Of a stretch of 13,373 nt of DNA, positions 6,219 to 12,186 are shown one piece after another; within the stretch, counting starts at the first letter, position 1, and each line of letters starts with the position of its first letter. A program made the position numbers and the translations under genes. The notes beneath the pieces are model-generated. The model had not been told where the DNA came from and searched no databases. It saw only the letters and a program-made list of their open reading frames with translations. The stretch comes from Lawsonibacter sp. (lineage in GTDB: Bacteria; Bacillota; Clostridia; Oscillospirales; Oscillospiraceae). The stretch covers positions 1 to 13,373 of the forward strand of contig JAAWLY010000053.1 in the NCBI GenBank assembly GCA_022798155.1, written 5' to 3'.

Positions 6219-7109
6219 ATGCGGATACGGCGGACCGATCTGGCTCTGGAGGCCAGGGAGCTTTGGCAGGAGCGGACGGGAAGAGTGTCCGCCCTGCCGG
6301 GGGTGGAGGCCTGGGACAGTGAGCGGGAGGGGATTGCGGTGAACACCGTGCGGGTGCTGGACCAGCGGGGGGAGCAGGCCTTGGGCAAACCCCCGGGGAA
6401 TTACGTCACCCTCACCCTGGAGGGGCTGGCCAGCCGGGAGGAGGGGATCTTCCGGCGCTCGGTCCAGGCGGTGGCGGCGGAAATGACAGAGCTGATCCGG
6501 GGCCTTCCGGAGGACGGCCTGGTGCTGGTGGCCGGACTGGGCAACCGGGCTATCACCCCCGACGCCATCGGCCCCAAAGTCCACCTGAATACCCTGGTAA
6601 CCCGCCATCTGGTGCGCCAGATGCCCGAGCACTTTGGCGCGCTGCGTCCGGTGGCCTCGGTAGCAGCGGAGGTAATGGGGAATACCGGCATGGAGAGCGG
6701 CGAGCTGGTGCGGGCGGTGTGTGAAAAGCTGCGGCCCGCCTGCGTGGTGGCGGTGGATGCCCTGGCCTCCCGGTCGCTGAAGCGGCTGTGTAAAACGGTG
6801 CAGATCGCCGACACCGGCATCACCCCCGGCTCCGGGGTGGGCAACCACCGCATGGGCCTGACCCGGGATACTTTAGGCGTGCCCGTTATCGCCCTGGGGG
6901 TGCCCACCGTGGTAGACGGGGCCACCTTGGCCGCCGACCTGCTGGGCACCGACGATTTGCCCGACTTAAACCAGGGCCGGGACCTCCTTGTCACCCCCAA
7001 AGACATCGACAGCCAGGTGGACGACCTGGCCAAGGTCATCGGCTATGGGGTCAGCATGGCCCTCCAGCCGGGAATTTCCCTGGAGGAGCTGGAGCTGCTG
7101 CTGTCCTAG
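6219..7109 (+). CDS. gpr: GPR endopeptidase (spore germination protease)
   Basis: This 296-residue protein matches the GPR family, which degrades small acid-soluble spore proteins when a spore germinates. It is made in the forespore as a zymogen that processes itself. Visible hallmarks are RTDLALE (residues 5-11) at the self-cleavage region, GLGN followed by TPDAIGPKV (D115), and VAVDALASRS (D180). These correspond to the two conserved aspartates thought to be needed for activity. The propeptide is very short: by analogy with the Bacillus site (TD/LA) only about 7 residues would be removed, against 15 there. The start ATG has AAGGAGG (6204-6210) 8 nt upstream. A small conserved membrane protein gene follows on the same strand. 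Confidence 0.95.
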   Translation: MRIRRTDLALEARELWQERTGRVSALPGVEAWDSEREGIAVNTVRVLDQRGEQALGKPPGNYVTLTLEGLASREEGIFRRSVQAVAAEMTELIRGLPEDGLVLVAGLGNRAITPDAIGPKVHLNTLVTRHLVRQMPEHFGALRPVASVAAEVMGNTGMESGELVRAVCEKLRPACVVAVDALASRSLKRLCKTVQIADTGITPGSGVGNHRMGLTRDTLGVPVIALGVPTVVDGATLAADLLGTDDLPDLNQGRDLLVTPKDIDSQVDDLAKVIGYGVSMALQPGISLEELELLLS

Positions 7110-7185
7110 GATGTTTTGGAGAATATTTCAGGAAGAGGCTGGAAAGACTAGAGGAAAAGTCTGGACGCAAAGGATGTGAGCAAAC

Positions 7186-7461
7186 ATGGTAAAAGGTATC
7201 ACCCGACAGGTGATTTTGGTAAAGTCCCCCGACCCCCGGCTGTTTGAGGAGGCCATCTTCATCGTCAAAGAGGAGGCTCTGGCCCGGGAAGGGGTCAGCG
7301 CGGACAAAGTGCTGCGGGAGGCCCGCCAGGCCGCCGACGGCTATATCAAGCAGGGCAAGGTGTGGAACCGGAGGCTGGAGCGCCTTCCGGCCCCTGTCTG
7401 GGGGGCGCTGGGGGCGGCGCTGGCCTCGGCGGGCTGGGCCGCATGGCTGTTTTTGTTGTGA
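7186..7461 (+). CDS. Small conserved tail-anchored membrane protein downstream of gpr
   Basis: The 91-residue product has a soluble part starting VKGITRQVILVKSPDPRLFE and a predicted helical region (residues 25-65), then one C-terminal membrane span (about 70-90, GALGAALASAGWAAWLFLL), with almost nothing after it. Similar short proteins next to gpr are familiar from related clostridial genomes but have no assigned function; this is recollection, not a search. The gene is 76 nt downstream of gpr with no clear promoter between, so co-transcription and a sporulation role are likely but inferred. The ribosome binding site (AAAGGA, 7169-7174) is weak and distant. Confidence 0.7.
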   Translation: MVKGITRQVILVKSPDPRLFEEAIFIVKEEALAREGVSADKVLREARQAADGYIKQGKVWNRRLERLPAPVWGALGAALASAGWAAWLFLL

Positions 7462-7690
7462 CCGATTTCCGGCGGGCGCATAGTATGGAGTGGGAGGGAA
7501 CCAGCCTCCCTCCCCGGCGCTCCGGAGCGCCGCCACCAAGGACAAGAGGTTTTCTTCTTTTTCCTCCTTACAATATCGCGCTGGCAGCCCGGTGGGAAGT
7601 CCGCCGGGCCGCTTTGTTTTTGCCTGTATAAAAATTTGCTCCTTTGGGCAAGCTGGCAGTACGCCAAATGTTACGGAAAGGGTGGTTTTT
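7462..7690 (+). other. Intergenic region with palindrome and terminator
   Basis: No coding sequence with a ribosome binding site is visible. It contains an 18-nt perfect palindrome (7515-7532, CGGCGCTCCGGAGCGCCG), a nearby G/C-rich inverted repeat, a pyrimidine-rich tract (7549-7568) and the terminator at 7587-7620. A TATAAA at 7627-7632 could be the -10 of the CBS gene, but no matching -35 was found. Confidence 0.4.
7587..7620 (+). terminator. Terminator of the gpr transcript
   Basis: GCCCGGTGG (7587-7595) pairs with CCGCCGGGC (7601-7609), 9 bp with one G-T and a 5-nt loop. TTTGTTTTT begins three bases later. Confidence 0.6.
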
Positions 7691-8119
7691 GTGCAGATAA
7701 AGGACTTGATGAACCCCAGCGCGGTGACGGTGGAGCCGACCGCCTCCGCGGCCCTGGCCGCCCGGCTCATCAGCCGGCACAACGTGGGGGCGCTGCCGGT
7801 GTGTTCATCGGACCGCCGTCTGCGGGGGATGGTCACCGACCGGGACATTGTTCTGCGGTGCGTGGCCGCCGAGGAGGACCCGGCCCAGACCCCGGTGCGG
7901 GACATCATGACCCGCTCCTGTGCCACCGTCGCCCCCGGAGACGACTGCCGGGAGGCCACACGACTGATGGCCCAGCACCAGGTGCGCCGCCTGCCCGTGG
8001 TGGAGGGCGGCAAGCTGGTGGGGATGATCTCCCTGTCTGATCTGGCCCGCAGCGGCCGGTTCGATATGGAGGCCGCCCAGGCCCTGAGCGAGATTTCCGA
8101 AAATATCATTGTCCGCTGA
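7691..8119 (+). CDS. Protein of two CBS domains
   Basis: The 142-residue product consists almost entirely of a CBS pair: domain 1 at about residues 4-58 (LMNPSAVTVEP, then GMVTDRDIVLR) and domain 2 at about 68-125 (IMTRSCATVAPGD, then VGMISLSDLAR). CBS pairs bind adenine nucleotides or S-adenosylmethionine and act as regulatory sensors. Stand-alone forms usually modulate partner proteins, and the partner here is unknown. The GTG start (7691) has AGGGTGG 5 nt upstream. The frame is open further upstream, but that part overlaps the terminator region and has no CBS homology. The gene ends 7 nt before a terminator that doubles as control region for trmO. Confidence 0.85.
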   Translation: MQIKDLMNPSAVTVEPTASAALAARLISRHNVGALPVCSSDRRLRGMVTDRDIVLRCVAAEEDPAQTPVRDIMTRSCATVAPGDDCREATRLMAQHQVRRLPVVEGGKLVGMISLSDLARSGRFDMEAAQALSEISENIIVR

Positions 8120-8120
8120 T

Positions 8121-8149
8121 TGGACAAAATCCCTCCTGTGCCCTATAAT
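8121..8149 (+). promoter_or_regulatory. trmO promoter
   Basis: TGGACA (8121-8126), a 17-bp spacer and a perfect TATAAT (8144-8149). The start would be near 8156, so the leader is only about 13 nt and begins at the ribosome binding site AGGAGGG (8156-8162). Confidence 0.7.
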
Positions 8150-8168
8150 AGGTCCAGGAGGGATTTTT
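8126..8168 (+). terminator. Terminator of the CBS gene overlapping the trmO promoter and ribosome binding site
   Basis: A perfect 13-bp inverted repeat (8126-8138 with 8155-8167) is followed by T, five in all (8164-8168). The apical part can also pair (CCTAT/ATAGG around 8142-8152). The right arm contains the trmO ribosome binding site, the loop contains the trmO -10 box, and the trmO ATG starts at 8169. Confidence 0.7.
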
Positions 8169-8852
8169 ATGGAATTGGTCCCCATTGCCCACATCAGAAG
8201 CGATTTTTCTCAAAAATTCGGCATCCCCCGCCAGAGCGGCCTGGTGGAGGAGCTCACCGCCCTGGTTATCTTTGAGCCGGACTTCCGGAACCCCAGCGCC
8301 CTGCGGGGGATTGAGGGTTTCTCCCACCTCTGGTTGATCTGGGAGTTCTCCAAGGCCCGGGGCTGGTCCCCCACTGTCCGTCCGCCCCGGCTGGGGGGCA
8401 ACCGGCGGCTGGGGGTGTTTGCCACCCGCTCTCCCTTCCGGCCCAACCCCATTGGCCTGTCCTGCGTCCGGCTGCTGGAGGTCCGCCAGGACCGGGCGCT
8501 GGGCCCCGTCCTCACTGTGGCTGGTGCCGACCTGATGGACGGCACCCCCATCTACGACATCAAGCCCTACCTGCCCTATGCCGACTGCAAGCCCGAGGCG
8601 GCGGGCGGCTTTGCCGCCGTGCCCAAGGGGGCCGACCTGGCGGTGGACTGCCCCCCCGGGTTGCTGTCCCGCGTCCCGGAGGACAAGCGCTCCGCCCTGC
8701 TGGCCGTGCTGGCCCAGGACCCCCGGCCCCAGTACCAGGACGACCCGGAGCGGGTGTACGGCATGGCCTTCGCTGGTCTGGAGGTCAAGTTCCGGGTGGC
8801 GGGGGACCGGCTGACTGTGATACAAATCCTCCCTCCCCCTGCTGGTAGCTGA
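8169..8852 (+). CDS. trmO: tRNA (N6-threonylcarbamoyladenosine37-N6)-methyltransferase TrmO
   Basis: The 227-residue protein belongs to the TsaA/YaeB family, which uses S-adenosylmethionine to convert t6A37 of tRNA to m6t6A. The TsaA beta-barrel domain spans about residues 4-140, with SGLVEELTA, GFSHLWLIWEF, NRRLGVFATRSPFRPNPIGLS and DLMDGTPIYDIKPYLPYAD, all highly diagnostic. The remainder matches the small C-terminal domain of full-length TrmO. The ATG at 8169 has AGGAGGG 6 nt upstream; the frame extends further back only into the hairpin. It is probably transcribed from its own promoter within the preceding terminator. Confidence 0.93.
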   Translation: MELVPIAHIRSDFSQKFGIPRQSGLVEELTALVIFEPDFRNPSALRGIEGFSHLWLIWEFSKARGWSPTVRPPRLGGNRRLGVFATRSPFRPNPIGLSCVRLLEVRQDRALGPVLTVAGADLMDGTPIYDIKPYLPYADCKPEAAGGFAAVPKGADLAVDCPPGLLSRVPEDKRSALLAVLAQDPRPQYQDDPERVYGMAFAGLEVKFRVAGDRLTVIQILPPPAGS

Positions 8853-8870
8853 AAAATTTCAAAAAACCTC

Positions 8871-8901
8871 TTGACCTTCCCCCTTGTGGAAGGTGTAGAG
8901 T
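8871..8901 (+). promoter_or_regulatory. MerR-type operator and promoter of the membrane-protein operon
   Basis: TTGACC (8871-8876) and TAGAGT (8896-8901) are 19 bp apart, the over-long spacing that MerR-family activators correct by twisting DNA. The spacer contains a perfect inverted repeat ACCTTCC (8874-8880) / GGAAGGT (8888-8894). The regulator encoded immediately downstream almost certainly binds here. Confidence 0.85.
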
Positions 8902-8925
8902 GAGAGCGGAAAGGGGGGATGCCCC

Positions 8926-9576
8926 ATGAAAATCAACGAGGTGGAGGCCCAGGTGGGCATCACCAAAAAGAACATTCGTTTTTATGAGGAGCAAGGTCTG
9001 CTCTCCCCCCGGCGGGACAGCGCCAACGGCTACCGGAACTACGGCGCGGCGGAGGTGGCCGTCCTGCGGCAGATCAAGCTGATGCGCAAGCTGGGCGTGC
9101 CCCTGGAGGAGATCCGCCGGATGCAGGCCGGGGGCACCGTGGCTGACGGGGTGCGCCGCCACCTGGTCACCCTGGAGCGGGAGCGGCGGAGCCTGGAGCA
9201 GTCCATCCAGCTGTGCCAGTCGCTGAAGGATAGGGAGGAGCGGCTGGATACCCTGGACGCGGCGGAGCTGCTGGAGGAGATGGAACGGCTGGAACAGAAG
9301 GGTACCACCTTCCGGGACAAGCAGAAGCAGGACGCAAAGCCTGTCCGGTACGTGGGGGCCGTTGTTATGGCACTGCTTACCACGGCCCTGATGGCCGCAC
9401 TCATTGTGCTGATGGTGTGGGGCTTTACCTCAGACCCCGCCGACGCTCCGCCCCTGGCCCTGCTGGTGGTACTGATGGCCATTCCGGGGGTAATTATTCT
9501 GGGGGTGCTGCTGGCCCTGTTCCAGCGGATTAAGGAAATCCAGAAAGGAGAAGAGGACGATGCGAAAAGCTATTAG
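8926..9576 (+). CDS. MerR-family regulator with C-terminal membrane domain
   Basis: The 216-residue protein has a MerR winged helix at residues 1-70 (NEVEAQVGITKKNIRFYEEQ, then NGYRNYG), a coiled-coil dimerisation helix at about 75-130, and two membrane spans (about 139-166 and 172-197). The tail, FQRIKEIQKGEEDDAKSY, recurs in the small membrane proteins that follow. Instead of the usual soluble ligand domain, this regulator is tethered to the membrane and probably senses something there. It is first in a translationally overlapping operon behind its own MerR-type operator. The ATG has AAGGGGGG about 8 nt upstream. The last 17 nt overlap the next gene. Confidence 0.88.
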   Translation: MKINEVEAQVGITKKNIRFYEEQGLLSPRRDSANGYRNYGAAEVAVLRQIKLMRKLGVPLEEIRRMQAGGTVADGVRRHLVTLERERRSLEQSIQLCQSLKDREERLDTLDAAELLEEMERLEQKGTTFRDKQKQDAKPVRYVGAVVMALLTTALMAALIVLMVWGFTSDPADAPPLALLVVLMAIPGVIILGVLLALFQRIKEIQKGEEDDAKSY

Positions 9577-9724
9577 CCCTGCCGCTCTGGCCGGAGCGGT
9601 GCTCATTACCATTTTGACCGGCGGGCTGCTGCTCCTTCCCCTGGGACTGGCGTTTTTCTGGACCCTGGTCCAGAGGCGGGAGGAAATTCGGAGGGGGGAG
9701 CTGGACGATGCGAAACAATTCTGA
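9560..9724 (+). CDS. 54-aa membrane protein, array member 2
   Basis: This small frame (MRKAIS...) consists of a long hydrophobic hairpin (about residues 8-36) and the tail LVQRREEIRRGELDDAKQF. The tail is homologous to the C-terminus of the MerR protein and of the two proteins that follow. The ATG is formed by the codons for DDA of the MerR gene, out of frame, with AAAGGAG (9544-9550) 9 nt upstream. The gene overlaps its neighbours by 17 nt on both sides, so translation is probably coupled. The function is unknown. Confidence 0.72.
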   Translation: MRKAISPAALAGAVLITILTGGLLLLPLGLAFFWTLVQRREEIRRGELDDAKQF

Positions 9725-9980
9725 GGGAAAAGGACACGGCCTGCTGGGCGGCGTGATTGTAACGGTGCTGGTGGTGGTGGCCGTCCTGCTGATTCTGGCC
9801 GCTCTGTTCCAGGCCTTCGGCCCAATGCTTCCCTTTCCGGGGGAGCTGGGTGCGGCCTTCGGGCTAATCCTGCTCTACGCCGTGGTGATTCTGGCCGTGG
9901 GAATCGGCGTGGTTGTGGCGCTGATCCAGCGGTGGAAGGAGATTAAGGGAGGAGAAGAGGATGAGGCCAAAAAGTATTAA
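9708..9980 (+). CDS. 90-aa two-span membrane protein, array member 3
   Basis: After a polar N-terminus (MRNNSEGKGHG) come two membrane spans (about residues 12-36 and 46-70) and the shared tail LIQRWKEIKGGEEDEAKKY. The start codon lies in the DDA codons of the preceding gene, with a G-rich ribosome binding site (9691-9700). It overlaps the next gene by 20 nt. It is probably a paralogue of its neighbours, with no recognised family name. Confidence 0.8.
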   Translation: MRNNSEGKGHGLLGGVIVTVLVVVAVLLILAALFQAFGPMLPFPGELGAAFGLILLYAVVILAVGIGVVVALIQRWKEIKGGEEDEAKKY

Positions 9981-10218
9981 CCGCCGGGAGGAAAAGCGGT
10001 CGGCGGTGCGGTCGGTGGTGCTCAATACCCTGTTCCAGCTGACGACGGTGGCCGCGCTGCTCTGTCTGCGAACCATGGGCCCGCCGGGCTGGCTGAGTGG
10101 GCTGATGCTCTTTCTGGCTATTGCCGATGTGATTACCATTCCCTTCACCTTCGCCGCCCTGTGGCAGCGGGTGCGGGAGATTGAAAAGGGGGAGTTGGAT
10201 GAGGCCCGGAAGTACTAG
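9961..10218 (+). CDS. 85-aa two-span membrane protein, array member 4
   Basis: A basic N-terminus (MRPKSINRREEKR) precedes two membrane spans (about residues 17-40 and 45-66) and the shared tail LWQRVREIEKGELDEARKY. The ATG arises out of frame from the DEA codons of the preceding gene, and GGGAGGAG (9948-9955) is both ribosome binding site and the Gly-Gly-Glu of that tail. It overlaps the next gene by 20 nt. Confidence 0.8.
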   Translation: MRPKSINRREEKRSAVRSVVLNTLFQLTTVAALLCLRTMGPPGWLSGLMLFLAIADVITIPFTFAALWQRVREIEKGELDEARKY

Positions 10219-10777
10219 GGAGAAACGGGAGGCGGTCATTGGAATTGCGCTGTTTGGCCTGCTCCAGCTGGCCTGTGTGGTGGGTTTTTGGGCCTTGTGC
10301 CTGATCCCCGACCTGCCCCAATGGCTGTTTATCCTGTTTTTTGCCTTCGGCGCCTTTTGCGCCGCCCTGATGGCCCCCGCCCTGTGGGCGCTGAGAAAAC
10401 GATTCCAGGAGATCGACGCTCTGGAAAATATCAACACTGTGACACTGTATAAGGAGGAAAAAATTATGCTGCTGGTAAACATCGACTACATCCCCGGGAA
10501 GGAATTTGAGGTGCTGGGTATGGCCAAGGGCACCGTGGTCCAGTCCAAGAACTTTGGCAAGGACTTTATGGCCGGCATGAAGACTCTGGTGGGCGGCGAG
10601 ATCACCGGCTACACCGAGATGCTCAACGAGGCCCGTCAGATTGCCGTCAAGCGGATGGTGGACGAGGCCGAGGCCCTGGGAGCGGACGCCGTCATCAATA
10701 TCCGCTACGGCTCTTCCGCCCTGATGCAGGGGGCCGCGGAGGTAATTGCCTACGGTACGGCTGTGCGGTTTAAATAA
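10199..10777 (+). CDS. Two-span membrane protein fused in frame to a YbjQ/UPF0145 domain, array member 5
   Basis: Read from the ATG at 10199 (AGGGGGAG 4 nt upstream), this 192-residue protein starts MRPGSTREKR and has two membrane spans (about residues 12-36 and 39-62). Its diverged tail, ALRKRFQEIDALENIN, lacks the GEEDEAKKY end of its paralogues. No stop follows: the frame continues through 11 residues into a complete YbjQ/UPF0145 domain (residues 90-192). The product may be a real membrane-anchored YbjQ fusion. Alternatively most YbjQ may be made from the internal start at 10466, which has a better ribosome binding site. Both are possible from one mRNA. Confidence 0.6.
   Translation: MRPGSTREKREAVIGIALFGLLQLACVVGFWALCLIPDLPQWLFILFFAFGAFCAALMAPALWALRKRFQEIDALENINTVTLYKEEKIMLLVNIDYIPGKEFEVLGMAKGTVVQSKNFGKDFMAGMKTLVGGEITGYTEMLNEARQIAVKRMVDEAEALGADAVINIRYGSSALMQGAAEVIAYGTAVRFK
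10466..10777 (+). CDS. YbjQ/UPF0145 family protein (internal start alternative)
   Basis: Starting at the ATG behind AAGGAGG (10451-10457, spacing 8), the product is 103 residues, the normal length for YbjQ/UPF0145, sometimes called heavy-metal-binding domain proteins. Family motifs visible are GKEFEVLGMAKGTVVQSKN, the segment DFMAGMKTLVGGEITGYTEM and EAEALGADAVINIRYG. YbjQ-type proteins form ring-like oligomers, but their cellular role is not established. This frame is the same as that of the preceding membrane protein, so it is listed as a second, alternative product. The ideal spacing of the internal ribosome binding site suggests this start is really used. Confidence 0.75.
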   Translation: MLLVNIDYIPGKEFEVLGMAKGTVVQSKNFGKDFMAGMKTLVGGEITGYTEMLNEARQIAVKRMVDEAEALGADAVINIRYGSSALMQGAAEVIAYGTAVRFK

Positions 10778-10783
10778 AATTGC

Positions 10784-10806
10784 AGGGGCGGGTATTACCC
10801 GCCCTT
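10784..10806 (+). terminator. Terminator-like hairpin after the MerR operon
   Basis: A 10-bp stem (10784-10793 with 10797-10806, one G-T pair) begins 7 nt after the stop codon. The T run is poor, so termination may be leaky. Confidence 0.55.
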
Positions 10807-10814
10807 GTATTCTG

Positions 10815-10843
10815 TTGACACGCCTCTCTGCCGGGGTTATAAT
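10815..10843 (+). promoter_or_regulatory. Consensus sigma-A promoter
   Basis: Perfect TTGACA (10815-10820) and perfect TATAAT (10838-10843) are exactly 17 bp apart. Start near 10850; the gene at 10888 should be strongly and constitutively transcribed. Confidence 0.9.
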
Positions 10844-10887
10844 GCGCTCAGTACTCTCAAAAAAATAAAAACAGGAGCTGATTGGCC

Positions 10888-11781
10888 ATGTTTGGATTAT
10901 TTGGAAAGAAAGAAGCGAAGACCCCGGAGGAGCGGCTGACCGACCTCCAGAGGAAAAAGGACTGGGCCGGACTGGCCAGGGTCTATTACGAGATGGGGGC
11001 CTCCGCCATGGACGGGGGCGATTTAAACCACGCTCAGCTGTGGCTCCACCGGGCGGACACCATCTACAGCGCCGACGACGCCACCTGCGATAAGGTGGGC
11101 GAGAAGCTCATTGACGACTGCTTTGAGCGCATCGGGACCCTGGAGGAGGCTGAGCTGCTTTACAACACCGTTCCCGCCGAGATCGAGGCCAAGGCCGGGG
11201 AACTGAGCGATGTTCAGGTGCGTATCTGGGGGATGCTGTCTATGGCCCGGCTGGTGAAGCTGGGAGAGCGGCTGGCTGAGCTCCCCGGCTGCGAGGTGCT
11301 GGGGGAGCTGGGCTGGGCGGTAGATATGATGTTCCAGTCTACCCAGGAGGCGCCGTCCCAGGAGGAGTACCAGCGCCTTATGGACGTGTGCAACCGCCTC
11401 TACGAGCTGGGGGATACCCCCGCCTTCTACGCCGGCGGCCAGATCGACGCGCCCGGTGGGGCCCCTTTCCAGGTCTTCGACCTGAGCGGCATGTCGGTTC
11501 TTTTGGAGCTGAACGGCTATCTGGATAACCATCTACGGCTGCTGGCCGCCCTGAGCCAGGGGGCGGAGGAGCTGCCCGCCGCCGAGAGCGGCGTGGTGGC
11601 CTGTGCCCTGCTGCCCGACTACTACGTGCGCACCGGCGCGGCCCGGCTGGAGGAGGCCCCCCGGATCAAAGCGGAGCTGGAGCGCATCTGGAGCGACTTC
11701 GCTGCCGTCCGGGACCATCTTCCCCTGGAGGAGATCGGAAGAAGGCTTGAGGAATACAAGAAGCTGGATATTTTGGCATAA
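10888..11781 (+). CDS. Helical-repeat (TPR-like) cytosolic protein of unknown function
   Basis: This acidic 297-residue protein begins MFGLFGKKEAKTPEERL and appears all-helical. The N-terminal 70 residues (KKDWAGLARVYYEMGASAM, then LNHAQLWLHRADTIY) have the paired-helix look of tetratricopeptide repeats. No catalytic motif, signal peptide or membrane span is seen. AGGAG (10873-10877) lies 10 nt before the ATG at 10888; a TTG at 10882 in the same frame, 4 nt from AGGAG, is the alternative and would add two residues. It is a single-gene unit between a perfect sigma-A promoter and a strong hairpin. The function is not recognised. Confidence 0.82.
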   Translation: MFGLFGKKEAKTPEERLTDLQRKKDWAGLARVYYEMGASAMDGGDLNHAQLWLHRADTIYSADDATCDKVGEKLIDDCFERIGTLEEAELLYNTVPAEIEAKAGELSDVQVRIWGMLSMARLVKLGERLAELPGCEVLGELGWAVDMMFQSTQEAPSQEEYQRLMDVCNRLYELGDTPAFYAGGQIDAPGGAPFQVFDLSGMSVLLELNGYLDNHLRLLAALSQGAEELPAAESGVVACALLPDYYVRTGAARLEEAPRIKAELERIWSDFAAVRDHLPLEEIGRRLEEYKKLDILA

Positions 11782-11784
11782 CGC

Positions 11785-11817
11785 GCAGGAGCCCCGGCCG
11801 CTGGCCGGGGCTCCTGC
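11785..11817 (+). terminator. Strong GC hairpin after the helical-repeat gene
   Basis: A perfect 15-bp stem (11785-11799 with 11803-11817) with a 3-nt loop begins 3 nt after the stop codon. It lacks a T run, so it may act as a terminator with help, or mainly protect the mRNA 3' end. Confidence 0.65.
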
Positions 11818-11917
11818 TGTATCAGCTCTCCCCTGTTTGGGAGAAATTCATGGCATGGTGGTGGTAAAGGGGTCGTCCGGGTGGAGCTCCAGGGTCATGT
11901 CCCAGGCAGAGGAAACA
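11818..11917. other. Non-coding stretch with a possible 3' remnant of a lost gene (minus strand)
   Basis: On the minus strand, one frame reads SSAWDMTLELHPDDPF and ends at TGA (11850-11852). It has the codon use of a real GC-rich gene, but no start, and upstream it runs into the terminator at 11918-11950. It may be the tail of a deleted gene. Nothing else is seen apart from a 6-bp hairpin at 11828-11845. Confidence 0.25.
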
Positions 11918-11950
11918 AAAAGGCCGCCTGTATAAAACGGGCGGCCTTTT
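11918..11950. terminator. Terminator of the small minus-strand membrane ORF
   Basis: An 11-bp stem (11918-11928 with 11940-11950) has an 11-nt loop and T runs in both directions (minus strand TTTTTGTTT). It begins 10 nt after the stop of the 65-codon frame, which supports that frame as a transcribed unit. Confidence 0.75.
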
Positions 11951-11960
11951 ATAAGCGTTT

Positions 11961-12158
11961 TCAGGGCAGATAGGGGGTAAAATCGCCGGCCACGAGGAAA
12001 AGAGATGCACCAGCAAACCACCACATGGTGACTGCTATAAACACAGAATACTTTTGGGGGTCATATCCGGCTGCCTGGGCAAACATTGCGGCAAATTTAT
12101 TGGTCCTGACAAACCAAAAATAGCAGCCCAACACAAGAAAAAGCACGAGCGGTCCCAA
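11961..12158 (-). CDS. Small hydrophobic protein, uncertain (65 aa)
   Basis: Two hydrophobic segments (residues 3-17 and about 38-57) flank a short polar loop (FAQAAGYDPQKY). The only in-frame start near the 5' end is TTG (12158), or GTG five codons... further in; a stop codon lies 9 nt upstream, and the GGGAG ahead of TTG is too close. The reading frame, membrane pattern and a well-placed terminator argue for a real or recently real gene. The missing proper start suggests it may be truncated. No family recognised. Confidence 0.4.
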   Translation of the reverse strand: MGPLVLFLVLGCYFWFVRTNKFAAMFAQAAGYDPQKYSVFIAVTMWWFAGASLFLVAGDFTPYLP

Positions 12159-12186
12159 TACTCCCTACCCCCATTTGCTTATGAAT

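Noticed and set aside
7111..7179. A 22-codon frame between gpr and the small membrane protein.
   Set aside because: There is no ribosome binding site, no hydrophobic or otherwise recognisable pattern, and it fits chance expectation.
7051..8127. A 358-codon minus-strand frame across the CBS gene.
   Set aside because: It runs antisense to a clear CBS-pair gene, a terminator and the small gpr partner, with no recognisable domain or ribosome binding site.
8106..8825. A 239-codon minus-strand frame opposite trmO.
   Set aside because: The plus strand has unmistakable TrmO motifs; the antisense frame is Gly/Gln/His-rich and featureless.
11822..12016. A 64-codon minus-strand frame across the terminator at 11918-11950.
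   Set aside because: It crosses a strong terminator, overlaps the 65-codon frame and has a Pro/His-rich sequence typical of a shadow.
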